10,150 nt of DNA from the NCBI GenBank assembly GCA_036567205.1, contig DATCVA010000104.1, positions 1-10,150 on the forward strand, written 5' to 3'. Positions 1-7,305 of the stretch are shown here, one piece after another (the first letter of the stretch is position 1; every line of letters starts with the position of its first letter). The position numbers and the translations under genes were made by a program. The DNA is from DATCVA01 sp036567205 (GTDB lineage Bacteria > Pseudomonadota > Gammaproteobacteria > Burkholderiales > Burkholderiaceae_B). The notes beneath the pieces are model-generated. The model was not told the DNA's origin. It did no database searches and saw only the letters and a program-made list of their open reading frames with translations.

Positions 1-2
1 AG

Positions 3-488
3 GCGCTGGCTGATGCTGGCGTCGAACTGGTCGAGCAGCCTATCCACGAAAAAAACCTTGCCGGCATGCAGCGACTTACCGCGTTGGGCATTGTTCCCAT
101 TATGGCCGACGAAGCACTGAAAGGACCGCAAGATGCCTTTCAACTGGCCTTGCAGCACTGCGCCAACGTATTCGCCATTAAAATTGAACAGGCCGGCGGT
201 TTGCAAAATGCCCGCGACGTCATCGCGATTGCCGAAGCTGCCGACATTGCCCTGTATGGCGGCACCATGCTGGAAGGATCGATCTCGACAATTGCCGCCG
301 CCCATCTATTTTCGACCATAGGCAAGTTCGAATGGGGCACAGAAATGTTCGGCCCCTTATTGCTGAAAGATGAGATACTGAAAAATCCGCTGGATTACAG
401 CGACTTCTCTTTAAAACTCCCCGCAGGACCTGGGCTCGGTGTCGAATTAGACGAAGAAAAACTCGTGTTCTACGCCCGAAAATCCTAA
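3..488 (+). CDS. catB: Muconate cycloisomerase, C-terminal part (5' end outside window)
   Basis: This is the last 161 residues of an enolase-superfamily enzyme; the reading frame is open to the left edge, so the start lies upstream of the window. Known of the family: it converts cis,cis-muconate to (+)-muconolactone in the cytoplasm, in the beta-ketoadipate pathway. Visible here are the barrel strand motifs of muconate lactonizing enzymes: VEQP near the left edge, MADEAL (metal-ligand region), KIEQAGG (a K-x-E/K type barrel motif), and the signature LYGGTMLEGSI followed by FEWGTEMFGPLLL, both very typical of CatB and chloromuconate cycloisomerases. The TAA stop is followed 18 bases later by catC with an AAAGGA ribosome-binding site, so the genes are probably cotranscribed. 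A chloromuconate cycloisomerase is the alternative, but the catC and catA neighbours favour the plain catechol route. Confidence 0.93.
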   Translation, partial: ALADAGVELVEQPIHEKNLAGMQRLTALGIVPIMADEALKGPQDAFQLALQHCANVFAIKIEQAGGLQNARDVIAIAEAADIALYGGTMLEGSISTIAAAHLFSTIGKFEWGTEMFGPLLLKDEILKNPLDYSDFSLKLPAGPGLGVELDEEKLVFYARKS

Positions 489-506
489 TACCCATAAAGG
501 AAAATC

Positions 507-797
507 ATGTTATTTAAAGTTGAAATGACGGTTAACATCCCGCTTGATGCAGACCCTGTTGCCATTGCACAAACCAAACAGCGCGAAAAAGAGTATTCAC
601 ACAGCTTGCAGAAGTCAGGCAAATGGCGTCACATTTGGCGCGTTGCCGGCCAGTACGCCAATGTCAGCATTTTCGATGTCGCCGACGCCGAAGAGCTTCA
701 CAACATCTTGATGGCCCTGCCTTTGTTGCCCTACATGGACCTGAAAGTCGAGGCGCTTTGCCGCCACCCTTCGTCGATTCACGACGATGACCGCTAA
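507..797 (+). CDS. catC: Muconolactone delta-isomerase
   Basis: A 96-residue cytoplasmic protein that begins MLFKVEMTVNIP and carries WRHIWRVAGQYANVSIFDV and LPLLPYMDLKVEALCRHPSS. These are hallmark segments of muconolactone isomerase, and the length matches the family (about 92-97 residues, known to form decamers). It moves the double bond of muconolactone to give 3-oxoadipate enol-lactone. The ATG at 507 is preceded by AAAGGA at 496-501 with good spacing. The gene lies between catB and catA on the same strand: 18 bases after the catB stop and 24 bases before the catA ATG. This order and spacing indicate a catBCA operon whose promoter and probable LysR-type activator would lie outside the window to the left. 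Confidence 0.96.
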   Translation: MLFKVEMTVNIPLDADPVAIAQTKQREKEYSHSLQKSGKWRHIWRVAGQYANVSIFDVADAEELHNILMALPLLPYMDLKVEALCRHPSSIHDDDR

Positions 798-821
798 TTG
801 CTAAAAAAACCGGAGCCCGCC

Positions 822-1733
822 ATGAGCAAACAACTAGTCGATGAATTGATTCAAAAAATCCAAAGCACTGAAGGACCCGTCGCCGATGATCGCGTTAAAG
901 CCATTATTAATCGCATCGTAAAAGACTTGTTCTACACAATCGAAGAGTTTGACGTTACACCCAGCGAATTCTGGACCGCATTGAACTTTTTGGGATCCGG
1001 CGCGCAAGAGTTCGGTTTGATTGCCGCCGGCCTGGGCTTTGAACGTCTTTTAGACATTCGCCTGGACGAAGCTGAAGCCAAAGCCGGGCTTGCATCAAAT
1101 ACAACGCCACGCACCATCGAAGGTCCGTTATACGTTGCGGGCGCTCCTGAGTCGGTTGGTTTCGCACATCTGTGCAACGACGATGAAATCGGCGACCCGT
1201 TAATTATGGAAGGCCAGGTATTTGCCGAAGACGGCATTACCCCGTTAAAAAACGCATTAGTAGAAGTCTGGCATGCCAACCATCTGGGTAATTACTCGTA
1301 CTTCGACCCGTCGCAAGAAGCGTTCAATTTGCGCCGCAGCATCCGTACCGATGAAAATGGCCGTTATTGCTTCCAAAGTGTAGTACCTGTTGGCTATAGC
1401 GTTCCTCCTAATGGAACCACCGACACCATCTTGAAGAAAGTGGGCCGCCATGGACACCGTCCAGCGCACATTCACTTCTTCGTCACCGCCGATGATCACC
1501 GGAAATTAACCACGCAAATCAATATTGATGGCGACCCCTACCTGTGGGACGACTTCGCTTTTGCTACCCGCGAAGGTCTGGTTCCCGCGATCTCGAAAGT
1601 GAACGATCCCGCACAAATCGCCAAATATAAGTTAAAGGGCGAATTCTCGCACATCGTTTTTAACTTTACATTACACGCGGAAAAAGCCAACGTTCCGGGC
1701 ACCGAGGTAACACGGGCACGCGCGGCAGCCTGA
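822..1733 (+). CDS. catA: Catechol 1,2-dioxygenase (intradiol, Fe(III))
   Basis: A 303-residue intradiol ring-cleavage dioxygenase that opens catechol to cis,cis-muconate. The first ~100 residues are the helical dimerisation/lipid-binding domain of CatA enzymes, beginning MSKQLVDELIQKIQ; the beta-sandwich catalytic domain follows. By family comparison the four ferric-iron ligands are all present: Tyr158 (in NYSYFD), Tyr192 (in VPVGYSVPP), His216 and His218 (in HRPAHIHFF); the Y-to-HxH spacing of 24 and 26 residues equals that of characterised CatA. The ATG at 822 is chosen because GGAG lies at 812-815. An in-frame TTG at 798 directly after the catC stop has no such site and would add eight residues unlike the family N-terminus. 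Length fits CatA (about 300-311). It is the last gene of the cluster and a terminator hairpin follows. Confidence 0.96.
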   Translation: MSKQLVDELIQKIQSTEGPVADDRVKAIINRIVKDLFYTIEEFDVTPSEFWTALNFLGSGAQEFGLIAAGLGFERLLDIRLDEAEAKAGLASNTTPRTIEGPLYVAGAPESVGFAHLCNDDEIGDPLIMEGQVFAEDGITPLKNALVEVWHANHLGNYSYFDPSQEAFNLRRSIRTDENGRYCFQSVVPVGYSVPPNGTTDTILKKVGRHGHRPAHIHFFVTADDHRKLTTQINIDGDPYLWDDFAFATREGLVPAISKVNDPAQIAKYKLKGEFSHIVFNFTLHAEKANVPGTEVTRARAAA

Positions 1734-1773
1734 TAGCCTCATAACGTCAATGCGCTTGCCCGCGCACTGAAAT

Positions 1774-1812
1774 AACCGGCCAGCGACACTCGTCCTGGCC
1801 GGTTTTCATTTA
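1774..1812 (+). terminator. Rho-independent terminator after catA
   Basis: A perfect 10-bp inverted repeat, AACCGGCCAG at 1774-1783 and CTGGCCGGTT at 1795-1804, encloses an 11-base loop and runs into a T-rich tail (TTTTCATTT). It sits 41 bases after the catA stop, so it should end the catBCA transcript. It also lies just beyond the stop of the convergent lipoprotein gene and might act weakly in the other direction, although the A-tract on that side is short. Confidence 0.85.
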
Positions 1813-1815
1813 TGG

Positions 1816-2283
1816 CTACAAAGGAGAAGTATTGGCGTACTTACCCCCTTCCTTGAAATTCGCATCTTGCATTTCGGCCACACAATTGGACTTGCCGTAA
1901 AACACTACTTTTCCATTCTTGGCCAAAATAACCGCCGACTCGGTAGCCGAATAAACGGCGGAATATTCATAGCACGTAAATCCGTAAGCATTCCCTGACT
2001 TGACCTTGGGCCCCTCACCCATCGACTCGATAATAGGCGCTATATCCTGACCAATGTCGACAGAATTTAAAACGGATTGAATTTTTTGCTGCCGCGGATC
2101 CTGCCCCGCCGCCGTTGCTTTATCGGCCGGGGAATCAAACGCGCCACCAAGCGATGTTTTAGCAACGTTATAACCCGCCTCGGCTACCTGGCCCGCCATC
2201 ATCGGAGCACAGCCCGAGATAACGCCACAGGCAAGCAGGCTGATCAGGACCAGGAAAGATTTTTGAGTAATTGGGTTCTGCAT
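1816..2283 (-). CDS. Small predicted lipoprotein of unknown function
   Basis: A 155-residue protein that I do not recognise by family. Residues 1-25 form a bacterial lipoprotein signal: a short start (MQNPITQK), a hydrophobic stretch (FLVLISLLACGV) and a lipobox ISGC with the lipidated Cys at residue 25. The next residues are A-P, so sorting to the outer membrane is plausible. The mature part has a polar, Ala/Gly/Asp-rich linker, then a compact domain with a Cys-Tyr-Glu-Tyr motif and a second Cys late in the chain (KSNCVAEMQ), which could form a disulfide in the periplasm. The C-terminus resembles small beta-rich domains (SAVILAKNGKVVFYGK). The start at 2283 is chosen because AAAGGA precedes it by 7 bases and because it places the signal peptide at the N-terminus; a longer frame to 2412 is open but would bury the signal. 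It converges on catA and is separated from the operon upstream, so it is probably transcribed alone. Confidence 0.78.
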   Translation of the reverse strand: MQNPITQKSFLVLISLLACGVISGCAPMMAGQVAEAGYNVAKTSLGGAFDSPADKATAAGQDPRQQKIQSVLNSVDIGQDIAPIIESMGEGPKVKSGNAYGFTCYEYSAVYSATESAVILAKNGKVVFYGKSNCVAEMQDANFKEGGKYANTSPL

Positions 2284-2411
2284 GCATTTATCCTTTCGCA
2301 TTACGCTTTTGCCTACGATACCAATATGTCCGAAGCGAAGTATTTGCAATTCGGTAAATTTTGTATCGAAGTTAGCGCAATACATAGAACACAGCAAGCA
2401 AAGTGAAAGCA

Positions 2412-2430
2412 ACGCCTAAAAGTCAGGCGT
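2412..2430 (-). terminator. Possible hairpin terminator after the Bug receptor gene
   Basis: ACGCCT at 2412-2417 and AGGCGT at 2425-2430 form a 6-bp perfect stem with a 7-base loop, 27 bases past the stop of the minus-strand receptor gene. Read on the minus strand the stem is followed by TGCTTTCACTTTGC, which is T-rich but interrupted, so termination efficiency is uncertain. It separates the six-gene cluster from the lipoprotein gene downstream. Confidence 0.4.
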
Positions 2431-2456
2431 ATCGGCAGAGCAGGCGCTACAAGCCG

Positions 2457-3440
2457 TCAATTTCCCAACTTCACGCCCGTTTTGTCAATAATTCCCTTCC
2501 ATTCTTTGGCTTCGGATTGAAGTATCTGGCCGAACTGATCAGGAGTACTTGCCACGGCGATGGAGCCTTGCTCCACTAATTTGCGCTGAATTTCGGGTTC
2601 AGCCATTGCCGACTTTATGGCCTTGGCCCAGCGATTGACAATAGCCGGATCGGTGCCGGCAGGAGCGGCAAAGCCCCACCAATTTCCTAGAACAATCCCG
2701 GCTGGAATGCCAGCTTCTGCTGTTGTGGGAACATCAGGCAAAGAAGCCAACCGCTTTTGTGAGGCGACAGCAATAGGCCGGGCTTTATCGCCATTAATCT
2801 GTCCTGCCGCTATGCCGTAGCTGGCAATGAACATCTGGGTTTCATTAGCGGCTAAAGCCTGCAGGCCGGGTTGCGACCCGCGATAGGGAATATGTGTCAT
2901 ATGCGCCCCGAGATAGTCCGACAGCATCAATCCGGAAATATGTGGAACAGTGCCCCCGCCCGGCGATCCATAGTTCATTGATTTGCCGTTTTTCTTGGCA
3001 AGCTCGGCAAACTGCTTATAGTTTTTGGCCGGCAGCGCGCTTGATATTAATAGTAAATAAGGTTGTTCAACAACAAGACTGATGGGAGCGAACGACTTTA
3101 GCGGATCGAACCCCATCGAGGGGAACAGATATTGATTGATGACAAAGTTGTTAGTAGGAGCCATTAACAACGTATAGCCATCAGGTTTGGCATGAGCCAC
3201 ATCAAAAGAGCCAATATTACCTGCGGCCCCGGTCTTATAGTCGATGACAAGGCTTTGCCCCAGCTGCTTTTCCAGCGAGCCCTGCAAAGTGCGCAGCAGC
3301 AGGTCACCGCCCCCGCCAGGCGGATAGGGCATGACGACACGAACGGCGCGATCCGGATACGCCGCGCTAGCCGCGGTTGTAAAGAAGGAAACAAAAGATG
3401 CAACCAATGACAGACCAAGTATCGTTAACGCTTTCCTCAT
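2457..3440 (-). CDS. Bug-family (TctC-like) periplasmic solute-binding protein
   Basis: A 327-residue secreted receptor of the Bug/TctC family. These periplasmic proteins bind small carboxylates, amino acids or related organic acids, and some serve tripartite tricarboxylate transporters. Seen here: a Sec signal peptide (MRKALTILGLSLVASFVSFF...) with a probable cut after Ala26 (motif ASA), then the family's opening YPDRAVRVVMPYPPGGGGD, the ligand-loop motif GAAGNIG, the segment YGSPGGGTVPH, and the late motif LPDVPTTAEAGIPAG. Start chosen at 3440, where GGAG precedes by 8 bases; a further upstream ATG at 3476 would put 12 extra residues before the signal peptide. It is the last gene of the minus-strand cluster, 88 bases after the cyclodeaminase-like gene. 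No TctA/TctB membrane subunits are in the window, so it either works with a transporter encoded elsewhere or acts as a sensor. The ligand cannot be deduced from sequence. Confidence 0.93.
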   Translation of the reverse strand: MRKALTILGLSLVASFVSFFTTAASAAYPDRAVRVVMPYPPGGGGDLLLRTLQGSLEKQLGQSLVIDYKTGAAGNIGSFDVAHAKPDGYTLLMAPTNNFVINQYLFPSMGFDPLKSFAPISLVVEQPYLLLISSALPAKNYKQFAELAKKNGKSMNYGSPGGGTVPHISGLMLSDYLGAHMTHIPYRGSQPGLQALAANETQMFIASYGIAAGQINGDKARPIAVASQKRLASLPDVPTTAEAGIPAGIVLGNWWGFAAPAGTDPAIVNRWAKAIKSAMAEPEIQRKLVEQGSIAVASTPDQFGQILQSEAKEWKGIIDKTGVKLGN

Positions 3441-3528
3441 GACTTCATCTCCGTATAAAAATAATAAAAACGCCAAAGAGTGAAAAGCAAAACTTCCATA
3501 TAACAGCGCTCGCGCAACCCTGCCTTTT

Positions 3529-4512
3529 TCAGGACAACGCGAAAGACGTGCCCAGGCCTTGTTTCCGGGCTCGCCGATAGATCTCCCAGGCCACAGTCAT
3601 ATCAAGACTGCTGATGCCTGTCATGAAGGCCAAGGTTCTGTCTGTCTTTGATGATCGGCCGCGGGCAACATCGGTGACGAGATCCTGCACCATTACAGTA
3701 CGGGACTCATCCAGCTTCAGGTTGGGACGATAGCGCTCCAGGGCGCGCACGAGATTTTCACGATGATCACATACCAGACGATCGGCCATTTGGTATATGG
3801 CGTCGCTCCATGCCCCGGTAACATCCAGCGGCACCATTAGAGTGCCTGCTGTCCACCATTCGCTTTGTATGGGATGCTCTTCAAGTTTGGGAACGGACGA
3901 TACAACGATATCCATTTCTTCTATGGCATCCCGCATATTGTCAACAGCTCTGAGCCTCCACGGACCTTGTTCCGCCATAGTCGAACAGAACTCTTGTCGA
4001 GATTGCGGCCTTAATGAGCTTACGAATACTTCATCAATGGAAGGAAAGGCGGTTGTCAGTGCGCGTAAAGACCACTCTCCTAGGCCACCGCAACCAACCA
4101 GCCCCAACCGTGTTGGCGTGGGATTAGCGCAGTATTTGGCCGCCAGCGCTGCACAGGCGCTAGTACGGGCATAGGTAATCCACATACCTTCCATGATCGC
4201 TACGGGCAAGCCATGCTCTGGATCATTAAGAACAATGAGCGCGCTCGAGTCGGGCAGGCCTCGCTGAGAGTTTCCGGGAAAAAAAGAAACCCATTTCATG
4301 CCCAGCGCGTTACGGCCCGCTACCCAGGCTGGCATCGCATGAAGAAAACTTTGCGGACCGTGGGGGTGCACTCCCACCTTGGTCGGCACATCGACCTGGC
4401 CCCCGGCGTCCATGCGGTACGTTTCCTCTACCAGCCCGATAATTTCCGCCAAAGACGGGGCTGCTTTAGCCACGTCTTGCGCACTTAACAAGAGAGGGAC
4501 GAGCGAATTCAT
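3529..4512 (-). CDS. Ornithine cyclodeaminase / mu-crystallin family dehydrogenase
   Basis: A 327-residue NAD(P)-dependent enzyme of the ornithine cyclodeaminase/mu-crystallin family. Members include ornithine cyclodeaminase, alanine dehydrogenase, ketimine reductases and EutC of ectoine utilisation. The order of motifs fits: an N-terminal lobe with DVPTKVGVHP and ALGMKWVSFFPGN (substrate-binding Lys/Arg region), TYARTSACAALAAKYCA (conserved Arg), then a Rossmann segment TRLGLVGCGGLGEWSLRAL, later DVTGAWSDAI, and the tail DLVTDVARGRSSKTD plus a RARKQGLG end, all typical positions. The dinucleotide loop reads GCGGLG rather than the common G-T/A-G-x-Q-A, so this is not a close orthodox ornithine cyclodeaminase. 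The start at 4512 lies one base after the stop of the M24 gene (stop-T-ATG), suggesting translational coupling; an in-frame ATG at 4575 would overlap that gene more deeply. Substrate unknown. Confidence 0.88.
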   Translation of the reverse strand: MNSLVPLLLSAQDVAKAAPSLAEIIGLVEETYRMDAGGQVDVPTKVGVHPHGPQSFLHAMPAWVAGRNALGMKWVSFFPGNSQRGLPDSSALIVLNDPEHGLPVAIMEGMWITYARTSACAALAAKYCANPTPTRLGLVGCGGLGEWSLRALTTAFPSIDEVFVSSLRPQSRQEFCSTMAEQGPWRLRAVDNMRDAIEEMDIVVSSVPKLEEHPIQSEWWTAGTLMVPLDVTGAWSDAIYQMADRLVCDHRENLVRALERYRPNLKLDESRTVMVQDLVTDVARGRSSKTDRTLAFMTGISSLDMTVAWEIYRRARKQGLGTSFALS

Positions 4513-4513
4513 A

Positions 4514-5665
4514 TCAAGTGACCCTAAACAATTGCCATTCCAATTGATCGGAGATGACTTCGCAGCCATTGTCACGAATAACGACGTGCTCTTCAGCGTT
4601 CAGCAATCCTTCCTGCGTTTCTATTTTGGGCTCGGGCGTAATGCTCATCCCTTCTTGAATTACGTGGTGATCGAATGCGTTCAGATAGGGAGGCTCGTTG
4701 ACCAGGCCTATGCCATGACCGATACGCTTGGCTGGATGGTCGGAATAGTTCGTCCATGACGTTTTAGCCAGCAGCGACTGGGAATACTGGAAAATTTCCG
4801 CAGTGCTGACGCCCGGCCGTATACGCTCCATTACGTTAAACAGAAGCTCCCACATACCATTGTGCTCAGCCAGCTGGCGCGCGCTTGGCTGGCCGAATAC
4901 GGCACGCCGTGTGAAATCCATGCGGTAGCCGTTAACACTACAGCCACCATCCAGATACAGAATATCGCCTTCCTGGAAGGCTCCGCCGACACCTGTGGCT
5001 CCGAGCACGAGCGGCGCGGACGAATCGATATCGGCGCCCAACTCGTTGTAAGCAGCTAATATCGTCCGTTGAATTGCGGCTTGGGTAACACCAATCTCCA
5101 GCCCTTCCAGGCATTGTTTCCATGCCACAGCACCAATTTGGCATGCCGTTTTTAGCTTGGTAATTTCCCATTCCGATTTAATCATTCGGCATGGCCAGAC
5201 TACCGGTCCTGAGTCTATCCAGCGAACGGCGGGAAGCTCGGATTTCAATTTCTCAAAGTCGTTTAAACCCAGATTCAGCCGTGGCTCGTTACCAAGCTCT
5301 ATGCCAATCAGCCCATTGCCCAAGCCTCGCTCCACCAGAATATCGCGTACCCCCCAATCGGTCGGTTCCTCATGGGTGAACGGCGTTTCAGGATAAATAC
5401 GGCGATCTTCGATCCAGGTGGGATAGGGACGATGATAAAGGCGTGCAAAAGTGCCCGGACCGCTCCAGTCAACGACCGCAGGCTCGCCCTGTAACGGCAG
5501 GATGAAGATGGAAGGCCGTCCAATGGCTTCTTTACCGATTTTCTGACCTGTAAAGTAATAAAACGAAGTGGGGTCGGTGACCACCAGGCCATCCAGGCCG
5601 TGGCTTTTCATTTCGTTTCGGACTTTTGTTATACGTGCGAGGCACTCTTCTTTGGGCATGCTCAT
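4514..5665 (-). CDS. M24 family metallopeptidase / creatinase-like hydrolase
   Basis: A 383-residue cytoplasmic 'pita-bread' enzyme. Residues 1 to ~155 form the creatinase/prolidase N-terminal domain (with the typical GLDGLVVTDPTSFYYFTG); residues ~160-383 are the catalytic domain. All five expected dinuclear-metal ligands are visible: Asp239 (LYLDGG), Asp250 (MDFTR), His317 (RIGHGIGL), Glu345 (TPEPK) and Glu358 (NAEEHVVI). Known family members are Xaa-Pro dipeptidase/aminopeptidase, creatinase, and ectoine hydrolase (DoeA/EutD), so it cleaves an amide or imine-type C-N bond in a small molecule or dipeptide; which one is not evident. Start at 5665 is supported by AAGGA in the minus-strand sequence just upstream, which overlaps the end of the preceding gene; a second ATG two codons in is possible. 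It is tightly spaced after the gamma-glutamyltransferase-like gene (16 bases) and before the cyclodeaminase-like gene (1 base). Confidence 0.92.
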   Translation of the reverse strand: MSMPKEECLARITKVRNEMKSHGLDGLVVTDPTSFYYFTGQKIGKEAIGRPSIFILPLQGEPAVVDWSGPGTFARLYHRPYPTWIEDRRIYPETPFTHEEPTDWGVRDILVERGLGNGLIGIELGNEPRLNLGLNDFEKLKSELPAVRWIDSGPVVWPCRMIKSEWEITKLKTACQIGAVAWKQCLEGLEIGVTQAAIQRTILAAYNELGADIDSSAPLVLGATGVGGAFQEGDILYLDGGCSVNGYRMDFTRRAVFGQPSARQLAEHNGMWELLFNVMERIRPGVSTAEIFQYSQSLLAKTSWTNYSDHPAKRIGHGIGLVNEPPYLNAFDHHVIQEGMSITPEPKIETQEGLLNAEEHVVIRDNGCEVISDQLEWQLFRVT

Positions 5666-5681
5666 TATGCAGCTTCCTTAG

Positions 5682-7274
5682 TTAAAAGCCGACAGCCTGG
5701 CCGTCTTTGCGATGGTCCGAACCAGCAACATAGCCGGTGCTTGTTCGCTCGATAAGCTGAGCCCCTCCGAACGCAAAAACAGCTTCGGGTGATTCTTTCT
5801 GGATTAGATGGCCGCGCGCTGCAAGACCACGAACGATGTCATCGGGCATGCTTGACTCAACCATCAGATGTTTGCCTTCAGTTACTTGCCAGCGCGGCGC
5901 ATCTGAAGCAGATTGAGGATTCTGCCCAAAGAGTTGAGTGCGCACCACCAACTGCAGGTGGCCCTGAGCCTGCATGGGGCCGCCCATTAATCCAAAACTC
6001 ATTAAGGGCTGGCCATTTTTCATGACGAATCCAGGAATAATGGTATGAAAGGGACGTTTTCGGGGAGCAACAAGGTTGGCGTGCCCGGGTTCAAGACAGA
6101 AACCCATGCCGCGATTTTGCAAACTAATCCCGGTACCTGGAACGACAACGCCCGATCCGAACCCTTCATAATTGGACTGAATAAACGATACCATCATGCC
6201 TTGCGCGTCGGCGGCAGCCATATAGACCGTGCCACCGTGCTGTGGAGCGCCGCAGGCATATTCGCCCGCCACTTGAGAGTCGATAAGAGTAGCGCGCTGT
6301 TTCAGATAGCTGGCATTCAATAGTGATTGCGCATCCAGCGACATGGCTGACGGGTCGGCAACAAATAGCGCCGTGTCGGCAAAGGCTATTTTCATCGCCT
6401 CGATTTGCAGATGCATGGCATCCACACTATCGACGGCATATTGCCGAATATTGGTGTGGGCAAGGATACCCAGAGCCATCAAGGTAGCAATACCCTGCCC
6501 GTTAGGCGGAATTTCATGCACCGTGACATCACCGATATCCTGGCTGATGGTGCCGCACCAATCGACGTGATACGAAGCAAGATCGTCCCGCGTCATGGAG
6601 CCACCGTTCGCCTGGGAGTGTTCAATCAACTTTTCCGCCAGCGCCCCGCGATACAGTGCCTCGCCCCGCGTTGCCGCGATGATTTCCAGCGTGTCGGCCA
6701 GATCGGGATTGCTGAACAGCTCACCCGCCCTGGGCGCTCGCCCGTTGGGCAAGAATGCCTGCTCAAACCCAGGCTGCCCCTGGTATTTCCCTGCAATTCG
6801 CCCCCATAGCTTGCCAATGATGGGGCTGACTTGGAACCCAGCCCGGGCGTAAGACACAGCCGGCTCAAATAGTTTCTGGAAAGGCAGCTTGCCAAACCGC
6901 TCGCTTAAGGCTGCCCATGCCGCTACCGCGCCAGGCACAGTCACGCTATCCCAGCCGCGCCCGGGCATTTTCCCCGCGCCTGAAAACCGTTCGGGCGTCC
7001 AGGCGGCAGGAGAATATCCGGAGGCATTCAATCCGTGTAGTTCGCGACCATCCCACACTATGGCGAATGCGTCGCTTCCAATACCGTTGCCTGTAGGCTC
7101 GACCACCGTCAGCGCAATAGCCATGGCCATTGCAGCATCGACGGCATTGCCGCCCGCCAGCAACATTTGCATGCCCGCTTGCGCGGCAAGGGGCTGCGAG
7201 GTCGCGACCATGTTGCGTGCGTGCACGGGCGAGCGCTGCGAGGCATAGGGCAGTTCGTAATCCATGGTGCGCAT
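5682..7274 (-). CDS. Gamma-glutamyltransferase-like Ntn hydrolase
   Basis: A 530-residue protein of the gamma-glutamyltransferase/cephalosporin acylase family. Known chemistry: a precursor cleaves itself so that a Thr becomes the N-terminal nucleophile of the small subunit and hydrolyses or transfers an acyl (often gamma-glutamyl) group. The putative processing Thr is Thr349 in QHGGTVYMAAAD, giving large and small subunits of about 348 and 182 residues. Other family segments are GGNAVDAAMA, a VTVPGAVAAW loop, FGSGVVVPGTGISLQNRG and RKRPFHTIIPGF, and a GLMGGPMQAQGH loop; these look like the YwrD-type branch. No signal peptide is visible, unlike periplasmic E. coli Ggt (~580 residues), so it probably acts in the cytoplasm. 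Start at 7274 has AGGAG five bases upstream. Position 94 is Pro where E. coli Ggt has the glutamyl-binding Arg114 in my by-eye alignment. Substrate uncertain. Confidence 0.9.
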   Translation of the reverse strand: MRTMDYELPYASQRSPVHARNMVATSQPLAAQAGMQMLLAGGNAVDAAMAMAIALTVVEPTGNGIGSDAFAIVWDGRELHGLNASGYSPAAWTPERFSGAGKMPGRGWDSVTVPGAVAAWAALSERFGKLPFQKLFEPAVSYARAGFQVSPIIGKLWGRIAGKYQGQPGFEQAFLPNGRAPRAGELFSNPDLADTLEIIAATRGEALYRGALAEKLIEHSQANGGSMTRDDLASYHVDWCGTISQDIGDVTVHEIPPNGQGIATLMALGILAHTNIRQYAVDSVDAMHLQIEAMKIAFADTALFVADPSAMSLDAQSLLNASYLKQRATLIDSQVAGEYACGAPQHGGTVYMAAADAQGMMVSFIQSNYEGFGSGVVVPGTGISLQNRGMGFCLEPGHANLVAPRKRPFHTIIPGFVMKNGQPLMSFGLMGGPMQAQGHLQLVVRTQLFGQNPQSASDAPRWQVTEGKHLMVESSMPDDIVRGLAARGHLIQKESPEAVFAFGGAQLIERTSTGYVAGSDHRKDGQAVGF

Positions 7275-7290
7275 CTGTGCTCCTGGGGCG

Positions 7291-7305
7291 GCCGGCTTAG
7301 CCGGC
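7291..7305 (-). repeat. Palindrome spanning the aminotransferase stop codon
   Basis: GCCGGC at 7291-7296 and GCCGGC at 7300-7305 (self-complementary) flank the three bases TTA, which on the minus strand are the TAA stop of the aminotransferase gene. A 6-bp GC-only stem with the stop codon in a tight 3-base loop results. It has no T-run after it, so it is not a convincing terminator; it could slow ribosomes or shape mRNA decay between two operon genes, or may be chance. Confidence 0.4.

Noticed and set aside
798..1733. Longer catA starting at TTG 798
   Set aside because: The ATG at 822 has a GGAG ribosome-binding site at 812-815 and gives the family N-terminus; the TTG start directly abuts the catC stop and has none.
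2284..2412. N-terminal extension of the lipoprotein gene up to 2412 (or ATG at 2301)
   Set aside because: It would place the lipoprotein signal peptide internally; the ATG at 2283 has AAAGGA at proper spacing.
4379..4759. Plus-strand open frame of 126 codons across the M24/cyclodeaminase junction
   Set aside because: It overlaps two well-supported minus-strand genes and shows no motifs of its own.
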